64,000 nucleotides of DNA. Origin: 21-14-0-10-47-8 sp966211795. Lineage in GTDB: Bacteria; Bdellovibrionota; Bdellovibrionia; Bdellovibrionales; Bdellovibrionaceae. The stretch's first letter is position 1; each line of letters opens with the position of its first letter. The notes below the pieces were generated by a model that was not told where the DNA came from, searched no databases, and saw only the letters and a list, made by a program, of their open reading frames with translations. Where the stretch lies: assembly GCA_966211795.1 (NCBI GenBank), contig CBIHNW010000023.1:1-64000 (forward strand), given 5' to 3'. Position numbers and translations under genes: made by a program. Of the stretch, positions 7,258 to 14,410 are shown one piece after another.

Positions 7258-9117
7258 TTAAGGCACGACGGTCGAGAAGAAGCTGGCGGAACCGGACGCA
7301 TTGTTCGGCTCTGCATTCAGCTTTGCTCCCACCACCAAATCATTTCCCGAGGTCGCGACGCTAAAACCAAATTGATCGTTGTCCGCACCCGTCACGCTGG
7401 AAATGCGGCGAACAAATTTGTAGATGCCACCACTGGCGGCAAACTGGTCGACGGCGCCACCACGAGCGCGCAATTCCGGTCCACCAACAAAAGCGCCAGC
7501 CGCCCCCAAAGCCACCGAAGCTCCGAAGCGTCCTTCGCTACCGGAAATCTCGGTCAATGTTTGCAGGCTGCTCAAATCGGCCGCCATCAGAATCGCCAAA
7601 CCCGTTTTCTTCGTCGTCGTCATAAATCCCGGTAGACCGACAAGCACGGCACCATTCAAAATGGCAACCGAGCTGCCAAGCTCCGAACCCAAGCCGATCG
7701 TGATCGACATGACTTTACCGGTTGGATCTTTCACTGCGAGACCTGTTTTTGTCGTGTTTGCCCGCAGGGGATTGGTCGTTACTTCAGCCCATGCGGATGC
7801 CTTTTTATAAATCAACAATTCGCCGGTCATCGTGTCCCGATACAAAGTCGAAGCCGGTGCCCCAACCGCGAGCAGACTGCCTTCGATCGCGACGGCCGCG
7901 CCAAAGTACGAGTTGGCCGTTAACGGGCTGCTAATTTGCGCCGTCTCGGAAAAGGAACCCGCATCAAAAATGTGAACCGCGCCTTTTCCGGAAGACTCGC
8001 CCGGAGCACCGATCGCGATTTGCGAGCCATCGACAGCAACCGCACGACCAAAGCGCCCACTGGCGGCTTGACCGGACAGTTTGCGGGCCAACGAGAAAGT
8101 TCCGTTGGTGCTTTTGAAGACATAGGCCGCACCAGCATAGTTATTATTGAATTCGCTGCCGACGACCAGCACGCCGTTTTTCAGTGCGATGGATGCCGGC
8201 GTGTCGTTGGCAGCACCGCGATCCGAAACGATCGAGGTGTCATCAGTGCGCAGAATCTGCGTTCGGTTCCATTTTCCATCGCCACCAAGTTTGTAAATGT
8301 AGACGGCACCGATGGATTGAGTTTGATTGGTGTCGCCATCATCCCCCGAAGCCAAGACGGCGGCAACGCCACCATCGACCGCGACGGCCGTTCCCATTTG
8401 GTCAAAGGAATCTAAGGACTCGGCGGAAACTTGCTCTGGATAGCAATTGTTTTTAAAGTTCACGGTCACGGTCTGAGCGGTGCTCATCTTGCTCGTGTCG
8501 GCAGTGCTTCGCAAAGAGATCTGGTATTTCGCGGTTCCCTCGAAGCACTGTTTGTTGGTGTCGTTGTCATTGGCATTGAACGAAATCGAGATGGTGCTGC
8601 CCGGAGCGGAACTTCCTGCGCGCGCGCAGTTGATGTCGTTTCCCATCGTCGGCACGCGAACGCCCGAAGCATTCAATGCCGTGACGTTTGACTCGAGCTG
8701 ATTGCATTGGACCGCGACCGTTTGCTGACAATTCGCCGGTGAATTTGATTTGCTATACTGAATCGTGATCGCGCCGGACGAAACACGGCCTGCATTGGTA
8801 CCTTTGCCGGAGAGAGCCTGCACGGATGTGACGGGCGATGGAATCATTTCAGGGTTTCCAACCTGAGAGAGCACGCAGGCAGCGACCGGGCCACCGCCAG
8901 AGACCATGGTGGTTGTCGTCGTTGAACCAGGCATATTTGGATTTGAAGGATCGTTCGAGCCGCCGGAAGTGGATCCGCCGCCTTGAACAGAACCAAGCGA
9001 GGTCGCACCATCAACATCGATGGTCTTGAAATTCTGACCGCAATTCTGAAATGGCAGCAACATCAATAAGGCCGTTGCCAACCATAACGAACTTCGTCGC
9101 TTGTTCATATTTTTCAT
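7258..9117 (-). CDS. FG-GAP beta-propeller lipoprotein
   Basis: First gene of the operon, 619 aa from ATG 9117 (GAGGGG just upstream; ATG 9108 is a close alternative). Signal peptide with lipobox LPFQNC (Cys 26), then GQ. A linker with a run of five threonines follows. The C-terminal half carries about six to seven FG-GAP-like repeats (for example FGRAVAVDGSQIAIGAPGES, YFGAAVAIEGSLLAVGAPAS, QFGFSVATSGNDLVVGAKL), which normally build an integrin-alpha-like propeller for binding or adhesion. An upstream segment (~130-240) has spaced Cys residues. Probably a cell-surface lipoprotein; ligand unknown. A CCGATAG box with upstream TTTA is at 9138-9165. Confidence 0.8.
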   Translation of the reverse strand: MKNMNKRRSSLWLATALLMLLPFQNCGQNFKTIDVDGATSLGSVQGGGSTSGGSNDPSNPNMPGSTTTTTMVSGGGPVAACVLSQVGNPEMIPSPVTSVQALSGKGTNAGRVSSGAITIQYSKSNSPANCQQTVAVQCNQLESNVTALNASGVRVPTMGNDINCARAGSSAPGSTISISFNANDNDTNKQCFEGTAKYQISLRSTADTSKMSTAQTVTVNFKNNCYPEQVSAESLDSFDQMGTAVAVDGGVAAVLASGDDGDTNQTQSIGAVYIYKLGGDGKWNRTQILRTDDTSIVSDRGAANDTPASIALKNGVLVVGSEFNNNYAGAAYVFKSTNGTFSLARKLSGQAASGRFGRAVAVDGSQIAIGAPGESSGKGAVHIFDAGSFSETAQISSPLTANSYFGAAVAIEGSLLAVGAPASTLYRDTMTGELLIYKKASAWAEVTTNPLRANTTKTGLAVKDPTGKVMSITIGLGSELGSSVAILNGAVLVGLPGFMTTTKKTGLAILMAADLSSLQTLTEISGSEGRFGASVALGAAGAFVGGPELRARGGAVDQFAASGGIYKFVRRISSVTGADNDQFGFSVATSGNDLVVGAKLNAEPNNASGSASFFSTVVP

Positions 9118-9137
9118 GTTCCCCTCAACACCTAGAC

Positions 9138-9165
9138 CTATCGGAAATTCACCCAAATTCGTAAA
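9138..9165 (-). promoter_or_regulatory. Possible sigma-28-like promoter of the exported-protein operon
   Basis: On the minus strand TTTA (9165-9162), 16 nt, then TCCGATAG (9145-9138), about 20 nt before the chosen start of the FG-GAP gene. It resembles the better site before the first flagellin (TTTA, 15 nt, GCCGATAA). The match is imperfect, and a weak housekeeping promoter elsewhere in this 298-nt gap is equally possible. Nothing else stands out between 9118 and 9415. Confidence 0.25.
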
Positions 9166-9415
9166 CTAAGGATCTCAATCTGATGCAAAAATATTCCGGG
9201 CCTTTAGTGAATTGTGGTGCAAATGAAAGACCGAACCGGTCCCTAAAAGTTCGACAGGGGAAATGGCCTGTGGACTTTCTCGAATCAAGTTCGATTCATC
9301 TTGAGACAGTCGATTTTGTTTGCGGTGTCGAAAACACAGGCGCTGATCATTCAGTCGACGAAAACCGAAGCGTCAAAAGAATCGAGAAATCCGCCGAATG
9401 AAGCTCGGGAAAAAT

Positions 9416-10396
9416 TTATTTTGGGTCGACGCGAAGACAAGCGACAGAATGTTTCGATGTCTTCAGCTCCAGTTCAGGAGATCGGTGTCGGCAAAAATCC
9501 ACCGCCGATGGACAGCGTTGGTGAAACTGACAACCCACCGTTCGTGTTTCGCGATCGGGAAGATCCTCTGATAGCAAATGTCTTTGCGCTTGAATGCCTT
9601 GCGGGTTCAGGCGGGGAATCGCCGATAACAAAGCTTGGGTGTAGGGATGCTGTGGCTGCAAAAATAGGTTTTGGGCCGTCGCGGTTTCGACAATTTTTCC
9701 GAGATACATCACGGCGACACGGTCAGAAACATGCTCGACGACTTTCAAATCATGGGCGATGAACAGGTAAGTTAATCCCAGCTTTTGCTGAAGATCCTTC
9801 AAGAGATGAATGATTTGCGCCTGCACCGATAGATCTAAGGCCGATACCGGTTCGTCACAAACGATCAACGCCGGTTCCACCGCCAGTGCCCGGGCAATAC
9901 CGATCCTTTGCCGTTGGCCACCGGAAAATTCATGCGGATAGCGATCTTTCATTTCCGCTCGCAGCCCGACCATTTCCAGCAATTGTGAGATGCGATCCTG
10001 GCGATCTCGGTGAGAGTGAGCAATGTCATGAATCTGCAAAGCCTCTTCCAGCAAGGCACTGACTTTCAATCGCGGATTTAGACTTCCCAATGGATCTTGA
10101 AACACGATTTGGATTTTTCGTCGAAGGGACCGCAGTTCGGCTCCGCGCAAGGCCGTGATGTCTTGGCCCTGAAATTCGATCTGCCCCGAACTGGCATCAA
10201 GCAAACGAGTCACGCATCGGGCTAGCGTCGATTTCCCACAGCCGGATTCGCCGACCAATCCCAGCGTCTCGCCTTTCTGAATTTCGAAAGACACATTTTG
10301 CAAGGCGCGAATTTTTTCTGGTGAGGAAAACCAAAACGAATCGTCTGCTGCAAAATCTTTCGAAAGGTTTGAGACCTTCAGCAAGGGTGCACTCAT
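9416..10396 (-). CDS. Oligopeptide/dipeptide ABC transporter ATPase (OppF-type)
   Basis: A 326-aa ABC ATPase that powers peptide uptake at the inner membrane. Walker A GESGCGKST (about residues 54-62), signature FSGGQRQRIGIARAL, Walker B ALIVCDEPVSALD and switch His (IAHDLKVV) are intact. The C terminus has the Cys-bearing Opp/Dpp tail (QFHQRCPSAVDFCRHRSPEL), known in this family to bind an iron-sulfur cluster. Its start overlaps the stop of the oppD-like gene (ATGA), so they form a two-gene operon. No permease or binding-protein genes are adjacent, so it is an orphan pair that must work with membrane subunits encoded elsewhere. Confidence 0.9.
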   Translation of the reverse strand: MSAPLLKVSNLSKDFAADDSFWFSSPEKIRALQNVSFEIQKGETLGLVGESGCGKSTLARCVTRLLDASSGQIEFQGQDITALRGAELRSLRRKIQIVFQDPLGSLNPRLKVSALLEEALQIHDIAHSHRDRQDRISQLLEMVGLRAEMKDRYPHEFSGGQRQRIGIARALAVEPALIVCDEPVSALDLSVQAQIIHLLKDLQQKLGLTYLFIAHDLKVVEHVSDRVAVMYLGKIVETATAQNLFLQPQHPYTQALLSAIPRLNPQGIQAQRHLLSEDLPDRETRTVGCQFHQRCPSAVDFCRHRSPELELKTSKHSVACLRVDPK

Positions 10397-11343
10397 TTTT
10401 CCTCTCCGTCCGAAAAAGGAAAGTGGCAGGCAAAGCTTCGACCGGCGCTGATGGTTTGGGTTTCAGGACTTTGCCGTCGGCAAAGGTCTTGCCTTCTTTC
10501 GCAACGATCCATGAAGCGGCAGCCGATGGACGGTATCGACATCGAGGACGCCGTTCCCGGTATGGGTTTGAAATCGATCGAATTCAAAAGGGCCCGGGTG
10601 TAGGGGTGGCGAGGGTTCTGGAAAATGTCCGCGACGGGTCCGGACTCGACAATTTGCCCGGCGTACATGACCACCACGTCCGTGCACATTTCGGAAATGA
10701 CACCCAGGTCGTGAGTGATCAAGATCAGACTGAGACCCAATTCGGCCTTCAGTTGCCTGAGCAATTCTAGAATCTGCGCCTGGATCGTCACATCCAGAGC
10801 CGTCGTTGGTTCATCGGCAATGAGCAGTCGGGGATGACAGCAAATGGCCAGCGCAATCAACACCCGCTGCTGCATGCCGCCCGAAAGCTGGTGCGGAAAG
10901 TGATCAAATTTCTGTTCCGGATTTGGCAGATTCACTTGCTTTAAAACTTGCAAAGCGCGTTCGCGAATTTGCTGCTTGTCCAGAGTCTTGTGATGAAGCG
11001 TGATCACGCTTTCCAGTTGCTGGCCAATCGTAAACACGGGATTGAGAGCGCTCATCGGCTCTTGAAAAATCATGGTGATTTCTCGCCCACGGATTTTTTG
11101 CATCTCTGAATTCGGGAGCTGCAGAAGATCTTTTCCCTCGAACAGAATTTCGCCGTCCACGATTTCACCTGGGCTTTGAAGCAGACGCAAAATGGACAGC
11201 GACGTTAAGGTTTTTCCGCTGCCGGATTCGCCGACGATTCCCAGCGATCCACCTTTACGTAAGGTAAAGCTGATGTCATCAACTGCGCGGACGGTGCCTT
11301 CGGCATTTTTAAATTCAGTTTTGAGATTTTTGACTTCCAGCAT
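10393..11343 (-). CDS. Oligopeptide/dipeptide ABC transporter ATPase (OppD-type)
   Basis: Partner ATPase of the OppF-like protein. The frame is open further upstream, but the family begins at MLEVKNLKTEF, so I start at ATG 11343 (316 aa); a longer start would overlap the divergent methyltransferase gene. Walker A GESGSGKT, signature LSGGMQQRVLIALAI, Walker B LLIADEPTTALD and a Cys-containing tail (GCRFMDRCERRQDLCRRQSPE) are all present, so both halves look catalytically competent. The promoter must lie in the 48-nt divergent gap before 11392. Substrate class (peptide) is inferred from family; the transport subunits are not in the window. Confidence 0.88.
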   Translation of the reverse strand: MLEVKNLKTEFKNAEGTVRAVDDISFTLRKGGSLGIVGESGSGKTLTSLSILRLLQSPGEIVDGEILFEGKDLLQLPNSEMQKIRGREITMIFQEPMSALNPVFTIGQQLESVITLHHKTLDKQQIRERALQVLKQVNLPNPEQKFDHFPHQLSGGMQQRVLIALAICCHPRLLIADEPTTALDVTIQAQILELLRQLKAELGLSLILITHDLGVISEMCTDVVVMYAGQIVESGPVADIFQNPRHPYTRALLNSIDFKPIPGTASSMSIPSIGCRFMDRCERRQDLCRRQSPETQTISAGRSFACHFPFSDGEEK

Positions 11344-11391
11344 CTGGTTCAATTTTAATGCAAGCCCTTGGGGGTTCAAGTACAAAAGGCT

Positions 11392-12066
11392 ATGCGTGAT
11401 CTCACACAGGACTCTAGTCCTCTTGAAAACTATCTTCATATGTTGTTTCCCACCGAACCCAATGCACTTTTCGAAGAAGCTCGAGAAGCGTCTCGTGAGT
11501 TGGGAAAGGCGGGCATCAGTCTCAGTCCCCATGAGGCCCGTTTGATGTCAGTTTTGATTCACATGCACCAATGCCGCAGGTTCGTGGAGATCGGAACGCT
11601 GACGGGTCTGTCCGCCCTTTGGATCTTGCAGGGATTGCAAGCCGGCGGCGAGCTTTGGACGTTGGAGAAAGACGAAAAGCACATCAAAATCGCCAAGCAA
11701 GTATTCGAAAAGTACCGTCAGGGCGACACTGATAAAAAAGTGAATCTGTTAGAGGGCGATGCGCAGGTCACCTTGGCCAGTTTGAATAGCCAGGGACCTT
11801 TCGACGGAATTTTCATTGATGGTAATAAATCTGCCTACGGCGCCTATCTGGATTGGGCCGAAAAAAATCTGCGCAAAGGTGGATTGATCATCGCCGACAA
11901 TGTGTTCTTAGGCGGCGCCGTCTTGACTGGCAATAAAGCGACATTTTCAAAAAAACAAATCGACGTGATGAAGTCTTTCAATGAAAGACTTGCTGACCCT
12001 AAACTGTATCTCGGCTCAGTGATTCCGACGAGCGAAGGCCTGTTCGTCGCCATCAAGCTTTTCTAG
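11392..12066 (+). CDS. SAM-dependent O-methyltransferase (family 3)
   Basis: A 224-aa class I methyltransferase. Motif I is FVEIGTLTGLSALWI (SAM binding), followed by the acidic LWTLEKDEKHIKIAKQVF and the metal/substrate segment FDGIFIDGNKSAYGAYLDWAEKNL with GLIIADNVFLGG, as in the caffeoyl-CoA O-methyltransferase group. I start at ATG 11392 (AAAGG upstream); a longer frame from 11368 would leave almost no promoter space. It is divergent from oppD and convergent with the hydrolase-like gene. These enzymes methylate catechol-like or tRNA hydroxyuridine substrates; which applies here is not shown. Confidence 0.85.
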   Translation: MRDLTQDSSPLENYLHMLFPTEPNALFEEAREASRELGKAGISLSPHEARLMSVLIHMHQCRRFVEIGTLTGLSALWILQGLQAGGELWTLEKDEKHIKIAKQVFEKYRQGDTDKKVNLLEGDAQVTLASLNSQGPFDGIFIDGNKSAYGAYLDWAEKNLRKGGLIIADNVFLGGAVLTGNKATFSKKQIDVMKSFNERLADPKLYLGSVIPTSEGLFVAIKLF

Positions 12067-12139
12067 CTCTCAGAATGTCCGGTAAATGGTCTTTGCAACC
12101 GGGTTCCGAATTGTGGATTCACTTGTTGGCGTTGCGAAT

Positions 12140-12946
12140 TCAGCGGTGCTCGGCGGGTTGTTTTTTTCTTTTAGCGTTGGTCTTGGTCGGCGTGTTTTGA
12201 GCTGCTGGTGTGGCGACGCTTTTGAGAAAGGCCGTGACGGGTGGCACGTACTGATCCGGAAAGTCTTTCAGGCCGTTGAGATGTTTTCCCTCGGACAGGC
12301 TCAGCTTTTGCCAATCCAGATTCGTGTGGGGATCAAAGACCATGTCGATCATTTTCGGAGTGATCAATGGATCCTTCCACCCACGGATGGAAAGAAGCCG
12401 GAAACCATTTGGAAATTTTTTAAGATCTTCATGAATCACTTTTAAAAAGTGAGGGTGCCAAATGCTGGCGGAAGCAAAAGCGGCCGCCATTTTCAGTGGA
12501 TAGAACGGGAGCGGAGATTCGTGGGTGAAGTAATTGACCATCGAATTCCACAACTGACCCGAGGGTCCGCCATCACAGATCAATGCTTTGACATCAGCCG
12601 CGTGTCGCTTGGCAATCGCTTCGATCGCGCTCGCACTGGGATTTGAAAATGAATAAACGATTTTATCGCCCGGGATTTCATTCAGAAGGGCTTCAATTTG
12701 CTCGGCCCAGATGTGCTTCAAACCGAATTCCATTTTAGAGGTCAGCAAATTTCCCGCGATCTGTCCCCAGTCATCTCGCAAGTCAAAGACCACGCAATCA
12801 AAGCCAAGCTCATTTAAAAAATCAGCGTGGCGCTGCAGATTTTTTTTCTCGGCTCCGAAAAAAGGAACCAACAAAACAGTTTCCTGAAATTTGCGGTGGG
12901 AAGATCGATGCCATTGGCCTCGCGAAGGCAGTTTTGCTTCACTCAT
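12140..12946 (-). CDS. Alpha/beta-hydrolase-like protein
   Basis: A 268-aa cytoplasmic protein (no signal peptide) that reads like an alpha/beta-hydrolase. VLLVPFFGAEKK is an early strand and loop, IVYSFSNPSAS stands at the nucleophile elbow (SxSxP rather than GxSxG), LSIRGWKDPLI holds the usual Asp and LSEGKHLNGL the usual His. The weak elbow makes activity uncertain. The last ~25 residues are Lys/Thr/Pro-rich and disordered. It stands alone, convergent with the methyltransferase gene. Substrate unknown. Confidence 0.6.
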   Translation of the reverse strand: MSEAKLPSRGQWHRSSHRKFQETVLLVPFFGAEKKNLQRHADFLNELGFDCVVFDLRDDWGQIAGNLLTSKMEFGLKHIWAEQIEALLNEIPGDKIVYSFSNPSASAIEAIAKRHAADVKALICDGGPSGQLWNSMVNYFTHESPLPFYPLKMAAAFASASIWHPHFLKVIHEDLKKFPNGFRLLSIRGWKDPLITPKMIDMVFDPHTNLDWQKLSLSEGKHLNGLKDFPDQYVPPVTAFLKSVATPAAQNTPTKTNAKRKKQPAEHR

Positions 12947-13280
12947 GGCGGGTAGAATAAGGGTCGAATCTTGGATCTGTCAAATCCCTTGGTGATCGCG
13001 GTTCTCGCGAATTCTTCATCTCGCATCATGAGTCAACCTGACCAACACGCAGGACGTAAAAGTCCTTTGGATGAGCGAAGATGGGATTAGGATTTTAACT
13101 CTAACGACGGCCCGAATCCTGAATGGGATCCGGCGTCCGGTGCCCAATTTTGTCGACGGTTTTGACAATCAGAAAATTCTTTCATTCGTAACGATGGAAA
13201 ACTGAGCCTTCCACTCGAGAAAGTTTCCTCGAGCAGGCAGATGAAATATGGTCCAGCCATCCAGCTCGTGGGGGGCTTTT
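12947..13280. other. Intergenic region with a 45-codon frame broken by one amber codon
   Basis: A frame from ATG 13028 runs to TAG 13088-13090 (20 aa). It stays open beyond it to TGA 13163-13165, and the second half reads DGPNPEWDPASGAQFCRRF, which is protein-like. No Shine-Dalgarno precedes the ATG. It could be a decayed small gene, a readthrough gene or chance; I do not call a CDS. The promoter of the lipoprotein at 13281 must also lie here, but no clear -35/-10 pair is seen. Confidence 0.35.
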
Positions 13281-14216
13281 ATGAATCTGAAATATGAATT
13301 GATAATGGCGGTGTTTTTGAGCTGTGCTTTATCGGCCTGCGGAAAAAAAACGGATGCCGGAACTCCGGAAAAAGAAAAAGCAAACCTGATCGAAACCGCC
13401 AATGTTTCCGAAGTGCCCAACTTCGAAGTGACTCGCTTGGTGCCACGGCCTAACGAATCCGGATACGCTGGCTACATGGAAGGACGTTTCGGAAGCTCTT
13501 GCCAGGTGCAAAGAAACTCGGCCGGCCAAATCGTGGCCTACAAAGAAAAGCAAGGCTTCGATTCCAGTCTGAAGATTGGCGACAGCGCCTATGTCTCAAC
13601 CCAACTGAGCAATCAAGAAGGCCATCGCAAGATGGAAGAAAAATACGAAGTCCATGCCATTTCAGATCTCAAGGCCAGAATCGATCGCACCTACATGTCG
13701 ATGGATCTAGAACAAGCAGGAGGCGAGATCCTCACAAGAGCGGTCAAAGAATTTGATCACTGTCTGTGGATCGACGGCCAAATTTCCTGTGACGGCATTG
13801 ACAGATCTTTGGAAGACTATCGACCCAATATGACGGCGCAAGGATTCGAGTATCTCAAATCTCATCCCGGCGGAAAATTCGAAAGCTGCACGATCGAAAA
13901 TCAGGCCACAACAGTCTCCAGCAAAACCGAATTGGGTCAGCTCAAATTACAAGATGGAAAAAAGATCGAAGCCTTTCTCACCACTCAGACCGTTCGCGGC
14001 CCAGTGACCTGCCAAGACCAAATCATGGGCGAAGGCGAAATGGTCACCTATTCCATCGCCAGCCTAGCCGTCAAAGCAATCCCCTCAATGGGAGACCGAA
14101 ACGGCCAACTCTCAACCTGCGGCGGCGTCACCGTCCTCAAATCCCACGTCGTCACGATCGCCGGCAAAGTCGTCGACTCGTACCGCTTCGAACAATTAAA
14201 ACCCGCACTCAAGTAG
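13281..14216 (+). CDS. Lipoprotein of unknown function
   Basis: A 311-aa lipoprotein with lipobox CALSAC (Cys 20), then GKK. I start at ATG 13281, which has GGGGGG upstream; a longer frame from 13248 lacks a ribosome site. The mature protein has paired cysteines spaced through it (SSCQV, DHCLW, ISCDG, ESCTI, VTCQD, STCGG), suggesting disulfide-bonded periplasmic or surface domains. No known domain is recognised. It is monocistronic and faces the aceE gene, with the long stem-loop element between them. Confidence 0.7.
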   Translation: MNLKYELIMAVFLSCALSACGKKTDAGTPEKEKANLIETANVSEVPNFEVTRLVPRPNESGYAGYMEGRFGSSCQVQRNSAGQIVAYKEKQGFDSSLKIGDSAYVSTQLSNQEGHRKMEEKYEVHAISDLKARIDRTYMSMDLEQAGGEILTRAVKEFDHCLWIDGQISCDGIDRSLEDYRPNMTAQGFEYLKSHPGGKFESCTIENQATTVSSKTELGQLKLQDGKKIEAFLTTQTVRGPVTCQDQIMGEGEMVTYSIASLAVKAIPSMGDRNGQLSTCGGVTVLKSHVVTIAGKVVDSYRFEQLKPALK

Positions 14217-14263
14217 ACGGACCCACACGGGTCCCAAAACACAAAAAGCAAGGTCCCTCGGAA

Positions 14264-14392
14264 CTCCGGAACTAGAAAGAGAAAAACCTCTTAAAAGGGA
14301 CCTCCGCGCCCGCACGATGCGGTACCCAAGCGCGGCTGAGGCCCGGAAGGCCGTGTCCCTTTTAAGAGGTTTTTCTCTTTCTAGTTTCGGAG
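14264..14392. repeat. Long stem-loop element, copy 2
   Basis: A 38-bp stem (14264-14301 with 14355-14392; one G-T opposition, otherwise fully paired) and a 53-nt loop (14302-14354) differing from copy 1 at only three positions. The outer CTCC and the inner AAAAGGGAC/GTCCCTTTT of the stem are shared with copy 1, as is CGGAA just outside. The ~22 nt between have a different purine-rich sequence, yet stay complementary. On the minus strand it starts 18 nt after the aceE stop. No T-tract follows on the minus strand within the first bases. Confidence 0.9.
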
Positions 14393-14410
14393 ACTGAGCG
14401 CCGAAGCGCT

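Noticed and set aside
8925..8940. Phase-variable repeat in the threonine run
   Set aside because: The codons are mixed, so there is no simple repeat prone to slippage.
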